From positions 122,656-186,655 of the forward strand of contig NZ_JAALJI010000015.1 of assembly GCF_011064595.1 (NCBI RefSeq): a stretch of DNA of 64,000 nucleotides. Reading direction: 5' to 3'. The first letter of the stretch is position 1; the number at the start of each line of letters is the position of its first letter. Below, piece by piece: positions 9,067-18,103 of this stretch. Position numbers and translations under genes: made by a program. The stretch is from Paludisphaera soli (GTDB lineage Bacteria > Planctomycetota > Planctomycetia > Isosphaerales > Isosphaeraceae). Below the pieces are notes generated by a model, which saw only the letters and a program-made list of their open reading frames with translations, was not told the DNA's origin and did not search any database.

Positions 9067-10161
9067 GTGACAACCCCAATACCAACGCTCGTCGCCGACG
9101 CCTCGACGCGGGAAGGCCTCGATTCACGACCGGCTCCCCCTCCGTTCATCACCGTCGTGGTCCCGGTCCGCAACGAGTCGCGTTTCGTCGCCCGGACGCT
9201 CGAGCAGCTGATCGGGCAGTCCTACCCCTCGGGCCGATTCGAAATCCTGGTGATCGACGGAGCTTCGACGGACGCCACCCGCTCGATCGCCGAATCCATC
9301 GCGGCCGACCATCCAAACGTCCGGGTGCTCGACAACCCCCGCCGCCTCTCCAGCTCGGCGAGGAACGTCGGGATCCGCGCGGCCCGGGGCGACCTGATCG
9401 TGGTGGTCGACGGCCACTGCGAGCTCGAGGGCCGTGGGTATTTCCGCGACCTGGCCGAGGCGTTCGAGCGCAGCGGGGCCGACTGCATCGGCCGCCCGCA
9501 ACCGCTCGACGTGGCCGGCGCGACCCCGCTCCAGAGGGCGATCGCCGCCGCGCGGTCGAGCCGGTTGGGCCACCATCCGGACTCGTTCGTCTACTCTTCC
9601 GAGGAGCGCTTCGTGCCGGCCCAGAGCGTGGCGGTCGCGTATCGCCGATCGGTCTTCGAAGAGCTGGGCCTCTTCGACGAGACATTCGACGCCTGCGAGG
9701 ACGGGGAGTTCAACCATCGGATCGACCGGGCGGGCCTGCGCTGCTTCTTCACCCCGAAGGTCCGCATCCGCTACTTGCCCCGTCCCACGCCCGCCGCCCT
9801 TTTCCGGCAGATGGCCCGCTACGGCCGGGGCCGCGTCCGGCTGGCGCGTAAGCATCCGGCGACGTTCTCCATCGGCGGGTTCGTGCCCGCCGCCTGGCTC
9901 GCCGGCCTGGTCCTGGGCCCCTTGATCTGCACGCTGCGGCCGTCGCTCTGGTGGCTCTATGGAGGTGTTGTCGCCCTGTACCTGGCGATCGTCGCGGCGA
10001 CCTCGATCGGCATCGCCGTGAATCGAGGCGAGCCGGGCCTGATCGGTCGGCTGATCTTGGTCTTCCCGACCATTCACGCCGGCTCGGGTTGGGGCGTCCT
10101 GATGGAACTGCTGGGCGGAGGCCGCCGGACTGCCGGATGGAGACGGGAGCAGCCGCGATGA
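9067..10161 (+). CDS. Family 2 glycosyltransferase, membrane-anchored
   Basis: A 364-residue GT-A fold glycosyltransferase from a GTG start; an upstream ATG at 8806 would add a low-complexity extension. The GT2 core begins at about residue 28 with TVVVPVRNES, then ILVIDGASTD (60-69), the acidic VVVDGHCEL site (112-120, replacing DxD), and the acceptor-site EDGEFNHR (211-218). A QMARYGRGR stretch at 248-256 is typical of membrane GT2 enzymes. Two hydrophobic segments (about 275-292 and 295-317) anchor the C-terminus. It presumably extends the lipid-linked EPS unit on the cytoplasmic face. The stop overlaps the next ATG (ATGA), showing coupling to the following GT4 gene. Sugar specificity cannot be read. 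Confidence 0.9.
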   Translation: MTTPIPTLVADASTREGLDSRPAPPPFITVVVPVRNESRFVARTLEQLIGQSYPSGRFEILVIDGASTDATRSIAESIAADHPNVRVLDNPRRLSSSARNVGIRAARGDLIVVVDGHCELEGRGYFRDLAEAFERSGADCIGRPQPLDVAGATPLQRAIAAARSSRLGHHPDSFVYSSEERFVPAQSVAVAYRRSVFEELGLFDETFDACEDGEFNHRIDRAGLRCFFTPKVRIRYLPRPTPAALFRQMARYGRGRVRLARKHPATFSIGGFVPAAWLAGLVLGPLICTLRPSLWWLYGGVVALYLAIVAATSIGIAVNRGEPGLIGRLILVFPTIHAGSGWGVLMELLGGGRRTAGWRREQPR

Positions 10162-11429
10162 GGGTCGCCATCGTCGACGAGGAGCTTCCCTACCCGCCCG
10201 ATTCGGGCAAGCGGATCCGGACGTTCCAGCTCGTCCGGCGGCTCGCCCTCCGGCACCGCCTCACCTACCTCTGCCATCGCAACGCCGACCCCGCGGAGGC
10301 GCGGCGGGCCGAGGCCGCGTTCGGCTCGCTGGGGATCGAGACCGTCGTCGTCGACCGTCGTCCCCCGCCGAGGTCCGGGCCAGGGTTCTACGCCCGCCTG
10401 GCCGCCAACCTGGCGTCGCCCCTCCCCTACTCCGTCGCGTCGCACGCCAGCCCGGAAATCCGCCGGGCGGTCGAGCGTCTGGCGCAGGAGGGCCGGATCG
10501 ACCTCTGGCAGGCGGAATGGACCCCGTATCATGCCGCGCTGCAAGGCCTGCCCCCCGAGGCGCCGCGGCTCATCATGGCCCACAACGTCGAGTCCCAGAT
10601 CTGGCGCCGCTATCACGAAGCGGAGGCCAACCTGGCCAGGCGCTGGTACATCGGCCGGCAATGGCGGAAGTTCGAGCGCTTCGAGAGTCGGGCGTTCGCC
10701 GAGGCCGACGGGGTCGTCGCCGTCAGCGAGGAGGACGCCGAGGCGATCCGGGGCCGGTTCGGCGGCCGTCGCGTGGTCGTCGTCGAGAACGGGGTCGACA
10801 CCGATCAATTCCGTCCCGGCTCGGGCCCGCGCGACCCCGACCTGGTCCTCTTCCTCGGGAGCCTCGACTGGAGGCCGAACCTCGACGCGGTGGACCGGTT
10901 GCTCGCGTGCGTGTTCCCCGCGGTCCTGAAGCATCGGCCGTCGGCCCGGCTCGCGATCGTGGGGCGGAATCCGCCAGAGGCCCTGCGGCGTCGCACGGCC
11001 CTGCTCCCGAACGTCGAGCTGCACGCCAGCGTCGCCGACGTGCGCCCGTTCCTGCACCGGAGCGCCCTGATGGTCGTCCCGCTCCGGATCGGGGGGGGCT
11101 CGCGGCTGAAGATCCTCGAGGCGTTCGCGGCCGGGCTGCCCGTGGTCTCGACCCGCGTGGGCGCCGAGGGGTTGATGGTCGAGGACGGCCGGCACCTGGC
11201 CGTGGTGGAGGGGGTCGAGCAGATGGCCGATCAGGTCGTGCTCGGCCTGAGGGATCCGGGGGCGATGGCGGCGCGGGCGGCCCTGGGGCGGAGCCTGGTC
11301 GAGGCCCGGTACGACTGGGACGGTCTGGCCGAACGCCTCGAATGGGCCTGGGCCGACGTCCTGGAGCCGGGACGCCCCGCGGCTCGACCGTTCGCGGACT
11401 CCGAGCCGGAAGCGCGGGTGCGATCATGA
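10158..11429 (+). CDS. GT4 glycosyltransferase of the PEP-CTERM-associated (Stp1-like) type
   Basis: A 423-residue GT-B enzyme. The N-terminus (DEELPYPPDSGKRIRTFQL) matches the pattern of the sugar transferase family repeatedly found with exosortase/PEP-CTERM systems (TIGR03087-like). The donor-binding half includes VVENGVDTDQF, FLGSLDWRPN and GGGSRLKILEAFAAGLPVV, where a glycine stands in for the first glutamate of the usual EX7E motif, as is common in this subgroup. It transfers a sugar from a nucleotide donor onto the growing EPS lipid intermediate. It starts in the ATGA overlap with the GT2 gene and ends in an ATGA overlap with the next GT4, forming a run of translationally coupled genes. 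The exact linkage is unknown. Confidence 0.9.
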   Translation: MRVAIVDEELPYPPDSGKRIRTFQLVRRLALRHRLTYLCHRNADPAEARRAEAAFGSLGIETVVVDRRPPPRSGPGFYARLAANLASPLPYSVASHASPEIRRAVERLAQEGRIDLWQAEWTPYHAALQGLPPEAPRLIMAHNVESQIWRRYHEAEANLARRWYIGRQWRKFERFESRAFAEADGVVAVSEEDAEAIRGRFGGRRVVVVENGVDTDQFRPGSGPRDPDLVLFLGSLDWRPNLDAVDRLLACVFPAVLKHRPSARLAIVGRNPPEALRRRTALLPNVELHASVADVRPFLHRSALMVVPLRIGGGSRLKILEAFAAGLPVVSTRVGAEGLMVEDGRHLAVVEGVEQMADQVVLGLRDPGAMAARAALGRSLVEARYDWDGLAERLEWAWADVLEPGRPAARPFADSEPEARVRS

Positions 11430-12625
11430 CGGCCGTCTTCCACCTGACCGCCTCGACGTTCCACGGCGGGCCCGAGCGCCAGATGCTGGGCCTGGCGCGG
11501 AGCCTCGCGCCAGGGGTGCGCACCGTCTTCCTGTCGTTCTCCGAGGGGGGGCGCTGCCGCGATTTCCTGGAGCAGGCGCACGCCCGAGGATTCGAGGCCC
11601 ACGCCCTGGGCAACGACACGCCGCGCCTCCTCGCCGCCGCGGACGAGCTGTCGCGTCGGCTCCGCGCGGCGCGGCCCGAAGCGCTCCTGATGCACGGCTA
11701 CAAGGCCGGCCTGATCGGCCGGATCGCCGCGCGGCGGGCGGGGGTGCCGGCGGTGGCGGTCTCGCGAGGCTGGACCTATGAGAGCCCGAAGGTCCGGCTC
11801 TACGAGGCGATGGACCGCTTCAATCTGCGGCTCATGGACCGCGTGGTGTGCGTCTCGCGAGGCCAGGCCGCGAAGGTCCGGCGCGCAGGGGTCCCGGAGC
11901 GGAAGATCCTGGTGATCCCCAACGCCGTCGACGTCGAGAGGTTCGCCGCGACGGACCCGGCGGCCCGTGGGGAGCTCCAGGCGCTCTTCCCCGCGTCGGT
12001 CCGCCGGATCGTGGGGGCCGCCGGGCGGTTGAGCCCGGAGAAAGGCTTCGCCGACCTCGTGGACGCGGCGGCCCGGGTCGCGGCCCGCGAGCCCGACGTC
12101 GGCTTCGCGATCTTCGGCGAAGGCGTGCTTCGCGAGAGCCTCGGCGCGCGGATCTCGGCCGCCGGCCTCGACGGCCGCTTCATCCTCGCCGGCTTTCGTC
12201 CCGACCTGGACCGACTGGCGCCCCACCTCGACTTGTTCGTGCAGTCCTCCTGGACCGAGGGGATGCCGAACGTGGTGCTCGAGGCGTGCGCGGCGGGGGT
12301 CCCGGTGGTGGCGACCGCGGTCGGGGGGACGCCGGAGATCCTCGACGAGGCGGAGGGGGACCTCCTAGTCCCCCCCGGCGTGCCGGCGGCCCTCGCCGGG
12401 AAGATCCTGCACGCGCTCGGCCAGGCGGAAGCGCGACGCGACGTGGTCGAGCGGGCCCGGCGGCGGATGATCCGCGAGTTCTCGTTCGCGGCCCAGGCCG
12501 AGCGGTATCTCCGGCTCTTCGAAGACCTCGCCGCTCCGGATCCGGTGAGGGGCTCGACGGGCCGCCAGGCCGACGCGACGGCGGCGCGAGTCGGCGGCCC
12601 CGCGTACGGAGGGCGAGCGTCATGA
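11426..12625 (+). CDS. GT4 family glycosyltransferase
   Basis: A 399-residue GT-B glycosyltransferase. The N-terminal GGPERQMLGLA loop binds the acceptor side; the C-terminal Rossmann half has IPNAVDVERF, GRLSPEKGFADLV, FGEGVLRESL and the EX7E motif in EGMPNVVLEA. This is the retaining GT4 layout and a typical family length. It is coupled by ATGA on both sides (11426-11429 and 12622-12625), so it is made together with its neighbours and probably acts on the same lipid-linked oligosaccharide. Donor and acceptor cannot be deduced. Confidence 0.92.
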   Translation: MTAVFHLTASTFHGGPERQMLGLARSLAPGVRTVFLSFSEGGRCRDFLEQAHARGFEAHALGNDTPRLLAAADELSRRLRAARPEALLMHGYKAGLIGRIAARRAGVPAVAVSRGWTYESPKVRLYEAMDRFNLRLMDRVVCVSRGQAAKVRRAGVPERKILVIPNAVDVERFAATDPAARGELQALFPASVRRIVGAAGRLSPEKGFADLVDAAARVAAREPDVGFAIFGEGVLRESLGARISAAGLDGRFILAGFRPDLDRLAPHLDLFVQSSWTEGMPNVVLEACAAGVPVVATAVGGTPEILDEAEGDLLVPPGVPAALAGKILHALGQAEARRDVVERARRRMIREFSFAAQAERYLRLFEDLAAPDPVRGSTGRQADATAARVGGPAYGGRAS

Positions 12626-13803
12626 CGACTTCGGCCCCAGGTTCCGTCGAGGCGTCGCGTCCGGTCCGGGGGGGCCGAGCGGGGCGAGGGGAGGCCGGCC
12701 GGCCGATCCGCGTCTGCTATCTGATCGACCGGCTGCGCGTGGGGGGGACCGAAACCCAGCTGCTGTCGCTGATCCGGCACCTCGACCCATCGGTCTTGCA
12801 GCCCTACCTGTGCCTCCTCGACGGCGAGGACGAGACCTCGCGGGCGCTCGAGCCCCGGGGATGCCCGGTGACCCGCCTCGGCGTGCGCTCGATCCGAAGC
12901 GTCCGAGGACTGACGCGTTGCGGGATCTTCGCGCGGCAGCTCCGTCGCGAACACATCGACGTGCTCCAGGTGTACTTCCGCGACAGCGCGATCTTCGGCG
13001 CCGTCGCGGGGCGGCTGGCGGGGGTGCCTCGCGTCGTGCGGGTCCGGAACAACCTCGGCTACTGGATGACCCCTGGGGACCGCCGGACGTTCCGCGTCGT
13101 CAATCGGCTGATCACGACGACGTTCACGAACAGCGAGGCCGGCCTGCAGGCGCTCGTGGAACAAGAGGGCCTCGCCCCCGGCTCGATCACCGTCGTCGAC
13201 AACGGGATCGACCTGGATCGCTACGACCGCCCTCGGCCGGTCCGCCCGCGCGGCGGGGCGACGCCCCGCCAGGTGGGGGTGGTGGCCAACCTGCGGGCGG
13301 TCAAGGGGCTGGACGTCTTCCTGCGGGCGGCGGCGACCGTCGCCGCGAAGCACGAGGACGTACGGTTCACGATCGCGGGCGAAGGGCCCGAGCGGGCGAG
13401 CCTCGCCGGGCTGGTCGACGAGTTGGGTCTCGCGGACCGGGTCCGGATGCCGGGCCAGGTCGACGACGTCCCCGGCTTCTTGGCCGATCTCGATCTGGCG
13501 GTGCACAGCTCGTCGTCGGAGGGCCTGTCGAACGCCGTCTTGGAATCGCTGGCGGCCGGCTTGCCGACGATCGCGACCGCCGTGGGGGCGAACCCCAGCC
13601 TGATCCGCGACGGGTTCAACGGCCTCCTGGTCCCCGCCGGCGAGCCGGCGCGGCTGGCCGCGGCGATGGATCGCTTGCTGAGCGATCCCGCGGCGGCGGG
13701 AGCGATGGGGCGGGCGGCTCGCCGGTCGGTGGGGGACCGCTTCTCCTGGCCGAACGTCGCTCGCGCCTACGAGGGCCTCTACGGGCGGATCATGGGGGTT
13801 TAG
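12622..13803 (+). CDS. GT4 family glycosyltransferase
   Basis: A 393-residue GT-B glycosyltransferase. After a non-conserved N-terminal tail of about 28 residues come VCYLIDRLRVGGTETQLLSL, VVDNGIDLDRY, VANLRAVKGLDVFL, IAGEGPERASL and the EX7E signature in EGLSNAVLES. It is the third GT4 in the coupled series and resembles the gene just upstream in organisation, suggesting an old duplication. It likely adds one sugar of the EPS repeat unit in the cytoplasm. An in-frame start after the tail is possible, but the ATGA overlap with the preceding gene favours 12622. Confidence 0.92.
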   Translation: MTTSAPGSVEASRPVRGGRAGRGEAGRPIRVCYLIDRLRVGGTETQLLSLIRHLDPSVLQPYLCLLDGEDETSRALEPRGCPVTRLGVRSIRSVRGLTRCGIFARQLRREHIDVLQVYFRDSAIFGAVAGRLAGVPRVVRVRNNLGYWMTPGDRRTFRVVNRLITTTFTNSEAGLQALVEQEGLAPGSITVVDNGIDLDRYDRPRPVRPRGGATPRQVGVVANLRAVKGLDVFLRAAATVAAKHEDVRFTIAGEGPERASLAGLVDELGLADRVRMPGQVDDVPGFLADLDLAVHSSSSEGLSNAVLESLAAGLPTIATAVGANPSLIRDGFNGLLVPAGEPARLAAAMDRLLSDPAAAGAMGRAARRSVGDRFSWPNVARAYEGLYGRIMGV

Positions 13804-13807
13804 CGTC

Positions 13808-14425
13808 TTGGCCACGAAGAAAAGAGCCGGACGGCGGCTGGCTCGGGGCGTCCTGCTCGCACTGGCGATGTTCCTGACGTCGCCGCTCTGGATCCTGGAC
13901 CGCCTCGAGTCCGCGCTGGGCGGCGAAGCGTGGTTCAACTTCTGTTCCGAGCTGCTCAGCCTGTGCCCCGGGGCCCCCGGCGTCCATCTGCGCCGGGGCT
14001 TCTATCGGATGAGTCTCGAAGCCTTCGGGGGCGGGGGTGAGAGCGTCAGCATCGGCTTCGGCACCACACTCTCGCATCGCGAGATCCGGATCGGCCGGCG
14101 CGTGTACATCGGGCATCGCTGCACGATCGGCCGGGCGGTCATCGCCGACGACGCCGTCCTCGGCAGCAACGTCGACGTGCTCAGCGGCGGCCGTCAGCAC
14201 AATTGCGACGACCTGGACCGGCCGATCCAGGAACAGGGGGGCTCGTTCCGGCAAGTCCGGATCGGCGCGAACTCGTGGATCGGCAACAGCGCGGTCGTCA
14301 TGAACGACGTGGGCGACCAATGCATCATCGGCGCGGGGAGCGTGGTGGTGCATCCCATCCCGGACCGCACCGTCGCCGTCGGGAATCCCGCGGTCGTCAA
14401 GAAGCATCGAGCCCCGGCGAGATAG
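13808..14425 (+). CDS. Left-handed beta-helix (hexapeptide) acyltransferase
   Basis: A 205-residue protein from a TTG start, four bases after the preceding stop. A hydrophobic N-terminal segment (about residues 13-31) precedes hexapeptide repeats such as IRIGRRVYIGHRCTIG, VIADDAVLG and VRIGANSWIG, ending in GAGSVVVHPIPDRTVAVGNPA. This is the layout of the WcaF / maltose O-acetyltransferase-like group of sugar acetyltransferases. It probably O-acetylates an EPS sugar using acetyl-CoA. Histidines in the HREI and HRC segments are candidates for the catalytic base. The N-terminal membrane-like segment is unusual for soluble members and may tether it to the assembly complex. Confidence 0.88.
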   Translation: MATKKRAGRRLARGVLLALAMFLTSPLWILDRLESALGGEAWFNFCSELLSLCPGAPGVHLRRGFYRMSLEAFGGGGESVSIGFGTTLSHREIRIGRRVYIGHRCTIGRAVIADDAVLGSNVDVLSGGRQHNCDDLDRPIQEQGGSFRQVRIGANSWIGNSAVVMNDVGDQCIIGAGSVVVHPIPDRTVAVGNPAVVKKHRAPAR

Positions 14426-14441
14426 CACGGATCGCTTGCCC

Positions 14442-15695
14442 ATGCTTTACCTCCTGTTCGGATACATGTTCCTCTACATCCACCGGCCCTTTGAGATCTG
14501 GACGCGGCTCGCGACCATCCAGATCGAGCGCGTCTACGTCATCACATGCCTCGTCGCGCTGCTCGCCTACGATCGGAGGACCTGGTCGCGTTCGCCGCAC
14601 ACGGTCGCCATCCCGCTGTTCATCGGCTCGATGCTCGTCTCGTACCTGACGGGAAGGCACTCGGAGGAGGGCTACGCGACCATCGACAAGTATTTGAAGA
14701 TGAGCGTGTTCTACCTGCTGGTTTTGAGCGTGGTCGGCGACGCGCGGACGCTGCGCAAGCTGCTGATCGGCTTCTTCGTCGTGATGGCCGTCTATCTCGC
14801 CCATTCCCTGCTCGAGTATCACAACGGCCGACATCAGTACCGGATGGGCATCGTGCGGATGATCGGAGTGGACGAATCCAACAGCGAACCCAACGCCTTC
14901 GCCGCCACGATCGTCTACTCGTTCCCCCTCGTCCTGCCGCTCTGGCCCCGGCGCGGGCATCCCGGCGAGGCGGCGCGCGACGACCGGCGGCTGAAGCGGT
15001 TCCTCGCCGGCTACGTCGCGCTCGGCCTCCTCTGCATACTCCTGACCGGATCCCGACAGTCGTTCGTCGGGCTCCTGATCCTGGGCCTTTACGGCGTCAG
15101 CGTCTCGCGGCGCCGACTCCTGCTCCTGCTGGCGCTCGCGGTCGCGGCGCCCGTCGGCTGGCAGATGCTCCCGGAGAGCCTCCAGAACCGCTATCTCACG
15201 CTCTACGACTCGAGCTACGGGCCGGAGAACGCCCAGGAATCCGCCGAAGGTCGCAAGCAGGGCTTCTACGACGGGATCGCGCTCTGGGAGAAGAGCCCCG
15301 TCACGGGGGTGGGCCCCGGCGCCTTCGGCAAGGGGACGGGCAAGGGATTCCAGGCGCACAACCTGTACGGGCAGGTACTCGGAGAACTCGGCACGCTCGG
15401 GGCGTTGGCGTTCGGCGGCGTCCTCGTCGCCTTCGCGCTCAACGCGAGGAAGATCCGGAGTTCGACGACGTCGGCCGAGGACGACGAGGGCCTGTTCCTC
15501 CGGGACCTGGGGAGGGCGATCTCGCTGGTCGTCGTGATGTTGCTGATCTTCGGCAACGGCAGCCATAACCTCTATCGTTACAACTGGGTCTGGCTGGCCG
15601 CGTTCCAGGCGGTGGCGATTCATTGCGTCGATGATCGACTACAGGCCGGCCGCGACCAGCGCGGAGGCGTCCGGGGCCGCCATGCTCATGCCTGA
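14442..15695 (+). CDS. O-antigen polymerase/ligase family membrane protein (Wzy/WaaL-like)
   Basis: A 417-residue polytopic protein with about ten hydrophobic segments. The large periplasmic loop carries LTGSRQSFVGLL before it and a GVGPGAFGKGTGKGFQAHNLYGQVLGELG stretch within it, matching the O-antigen ligase domain (PF04932) with its conserved arginine and histidine. Such proteins polymerise or ligate undecaprenyl-linked oligosaccharides outside the cytoplasmic membrane. In a cluster that also has a Wzx-like flippase, a Wzy polymerase role is the natural reading. A TTG two codons upstream (14436) is an alternative start with poorer spacing to a ribosome binding site. The 3' end overlaps the next glycosyltransferase. 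Confidence 0.88.
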   Translation: MLYLLFGYMFLYIHRPFEIWTRLATIQIERVYVITCLVALLAYDRRTWSRSPHTVAIPLFIGSMLVSYLTGRHSEEGYATIDKYLKMSVFYLLVLSVVGDARTLRKLLIGFFVVMAVYLAHSLLEYHNGRHQYRMGIVRMIGVDESNSEPNAFAATIVYSFPLVLPLWPRRGHPGEAARDDRRLKRFLAGYVALGLLCILLTGSRQSFVGLLILGLYGVSVSRRRLLLLLALAVAAPVGWQMLPESLQNRYLTLYDSSYGPENAQESAEGRKQGFYDGIALWEKSPVTGVGPGAFGKGTGKGFQAHNLYGQVLGELGTLGALAFGGVLVAFALNARKIRSSTTSAEDDEGLFLRDLGRAISLVVVMLLIFGNGSHNLYRYNWVWLAAFQAVAIHCVDDRLQAGRDQRGGVRGRHAHA

Positions 15696-17043
15696 CATCG
15701 GCTTGTCGCAGGTGCTCCCGCCCGATCGGCCGCGCGACGGCCGCACGAGCCCTCTCGCCCGCCGGGCCGCGCCCCGGTCGGACGGAGAAGGTCCGCCGAC
15801 CTCCGGGCCGCTCGAATCGCCGGCGGGGGGCGTCCGGCCCGCGGGACTTCCCAGCCCGGGCGGAGAGGAGGCCGACGCCGACGCGGCCCGCAGGATCCTC
15901 TCGGTCGTCCGGTGGCCGGTCGGCGGAATCCGGACCTATCTCCTCTACAACTACCCCCGACTGCTGGATCGGGGCTATCGCTTCACCTTTGTGGGGCCGG
16001 CCGACGAGTCCTTCCGCGCGATGGCGGCGGAGCTCTCCGACTGGCCGGGGAGCGAGTTCGTCGAGGCCCCTCTGGTCCGGGGGCGATGTCGGCTCCGGCG
16101 CGTCGTGGGCGACCAGATCGCGACGGGTCGTTACACGCTGATCCACTCCCAGGGTTTCACCGCCGGGGCGGAGGCGGTCCTCGCCAACTGGCGGCGTCGG
16201 CTCCCCCACGTCATGACCTCCCACGACGTGCTGAGGCCGGATCAGTTCGCCGGAGCCGTCGGACGGCTGAAACGGTGGACGCTCCCTCGCCTGCTGGGCC
16301 GGGTCGACGTCGTCATCAGCGTGACGCGCGACGCCGAGGTGAACCTCCGGGGCTATTTCCCGTCGCTGGGGCGAGGACGCGCCCGGCTGACGGTCGTCGA
16401 GCACGGCATCGATCTCGAGGGCCTGGACGCCGCCCCCCCCGAGGGGGCCCCCGGTCTCCGAAGCTCCCTGGCCCTGCCGCCCGAGGTCCGCCTGGTCGGC
16501 TTCCTGGGGAGGTTCATGGAGCAGAAAGGGTTCCTGCCCCTGCTCCGCGCCCTGAAGATCCTGGAGGAGGATTCCTCGCTCCCCCCCTGGCACCTGGCCG
16601 CGGTCGGCGGCGGGGACTACCTCGGGGAGTACCGTCGGGAGGCGTCGCGACTCGGGCTCGCCGATCGAATCTCCTTCCTGGACCCGGTAACCCGGTCCGG
16701 GCCGGTTCTCGCCCAGCTCGACGTGCTCGCCATGCCCTCGCTCTGGGAGGCGGCCGGGCTGCTCGCCATGGAGGCGCTCGCGCTCGGCGTGCCCGTCGTC
16801 GGCTCGGACTGCCCGGGGTTGAGCGAGGTGCTGCGAGGATCGCCCTCGTCGACCCCGAAGGCGGGCGACGTCGGGCTGCTGGCCCGGGCCCTCGGCGAGG
16901 CGATCCGGTCCCCCTGGCGCCGGGCCGCCGAGGCGTACGCCTCGATCGCAAGGGCGCGGTTCGACGCCCGGAGGTCGGCCGACGAGCTGCTGCGATGGAT
17001 CGAGTTCGCCGCGCCGCCCGAAGGGCCGGCGCAGGGGGCCTGA
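15682..17043 (+). CDS. GT4 family glycosyltransferase
   Basis: About 453 residues from the ATG at 15682; in-frame starts exist at 15631 and 15688, all overlapping the end of the polymerase gene. A long, poorly conserved N-terminal stretch of about 65 residues comes before the catalytic GT-B core (RRILSVVRWPVGGIRTYL). The second half has VVEHGIDLEGL, GFLGRFMEQKGFLPLL, a GGGDY loop and the EX7E motif in WEAAGLLAMEAL. It is a likely retaining glycosyltransferase adding one EPS sugar. The VGGIRTYL loop suggests an acceptor site of the usual GT4 kind. The N-terminal tail may be partly untranslated. Confidence 0.88.
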   Translation: MLMPDIGLSQVLPPDRPRDGRTSPLARRAAPRSDGEGPPTSGPLESPAGGVRPAGLPSPGGEEADADAARRILSVVRWPVGGIRTYLLYNYPRLLDRGYRFTFVGPADESFRAMAAELSDWPGSEFVEAPLVRGRCRLRRVVGDQIATGRYTLIHSQGFTAGAEAVLANWRRRLPHVMTSHDVLRPDQFAGAVGRLKRWTLPRLLGRVDVVISVTRDAEVNLRGYFPSLGRGRARLTVVEHGIDLEGLDAAPPEGAPGLRSSLALPPEVRLVGFLGRFMEQKGFLPLLRALKILEEDSSLPPWHLAAVGGGDYLGEYRREASRLGLADRISFLDPVTRSGPVLAQLDVLAMPSLWEAAGLLAMEALALGVPVVGSDCPGLSEVLRGSPSSTPKAGDVGLLARALGEAIRSPWRRAAEAYASIARARFDARRSADELLRWIEFAAPPEGPAQGA

Positions 17044-17088
17044 GATCGGACGCCGACGAACGACCATCATCACGCGGAGGAGATCGAA

Positions 17089-17976
17089 GTGCCGGCCGCC
17101 GCCAACAGAATCGCCCGCTCGGTCGGGCTCCGATACCCCTTCCTCAGCGGCCAGGGGACCCTGGTGCAGGCCCGGCCGCTCCGACGGCTGACCTTCGTCG
17201 AGCGGACGCTCCTGGTGCGCCTGTCGTCCGGGAAGAGCCTGCTCGTCTTCCCGAACGACCACATCGGCCGGCTCGCCTACTTCTTCGGCGACGTCGACCC
17301 GAAGGTCACGGAGCTGCTGCGGAGCGTCCTGGACGAGGGGGACTGCCTCGTCGACGTCGGGGCCAACGTGGGGGTCGTCTCCTTCCAGTGCCTGGACCGG
17401 GTGGGGCCGGGCGGCCGGGTGGTGGCCGTCGAGCCCCAACCGGGCTGCGCCTCGATGCTCCGGGAGTCGATCCGGCTCAACGAGCTCGCCAACGTCGAGG
17501 TGCACGAGCTCGCCCTGTCCGACCATCCCGGGGAGGGTTCGCTCCACGTGCCGGACGGCTCGAACCTGGGGATGACGACCCTCGAAGGCCGGGGCGAAGG
17601 CGCGATCCGGGTCCGGCTGACGACGGGGGAGGCGTTCCTGGACTCGCTGGAGGTCGCCGGCGACTACGTCATCAAGATCGACGTGGAAGGGCACGAGGGG
17701 AAGGTGCTGCGGGGGATGCTCGGCTACCTCCGCCGCCGGCCCCCGAAGGCTGTCGTCTTCGAATCCAACTCGTATCTCTACGGCGGCACGAGCTTCTTCG
17801 ACGAGCCCTGCTTCGACCTCCTCTCCGGCCTGGGGATGCGGCTGTTCGAGATCCGCAAGTCGCTCCTGAAGATCCGCCTGAACGAGCTGACCTCCAGTGA
17901 CGCAGAGCCGCGGGCGACGGATTTCATCGCCGTCCGGGACGATCAGGTCGATCGGCTCTGGGGCCGCCGCGGCTGA
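17089..17976 (+). CDS. FkbM family methyltransferase
   Basis: A 295-residue protein from a GTG start preceded by GGAGGA at suitable distance. The S-adenosylmethionine-binding Rossmann fold shows VDVGANVG (motif I), VVAVEPQPG (motif II) and the FkbM-specific IKIDVEGHEGKVLRG. In EPS clusters these enzymes are usually taken to O-methylate sugars, which changes hydrophobicity or caps chains. It sits between the last GT4 and the flippase, so it probably acts on the lipid-linked unit before export. The substrate is inferred from context only. Confidence 0.9.
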   Translation: MPAAANRIARSVGLRYPFLSGQGTLVQARPLRRLTFVERTLLVRLSSGKSLLVFPNDHIGRLAYFFGDVDPKVTELLRSVLDEGDCLVDVGANVGVVSFQCLDRVGPGGRVVAVEPQPGCASMLRESIRLNELANVEVHELALSDHPGEGSLHVPDGSNLGMTTLEGRGEGAIRVRLTTGEAFLDSLEVAGDYVIKIDVEGHEGKVLRGMLGYLRRRPPKAVVFESNSYLYGGTSFFDEPCFDLLSGLGMRLFEIRKSLLKIRLNELTSSDAEPRATDFIAVRDDQVDRLWGRRG

Positions 17977-18103
17977 GCAGGCCGAGGGGGCGAGGGGTCG
18001 CGGCCGGGAGGATCCGCCGGCCGACCGTATCGCCTCGGCGACCGCCCGAATTCGAAACGCACGGCCCGAGGGCCATCCTTGCACCGCTGACTCGCGAGCT
18101 TTC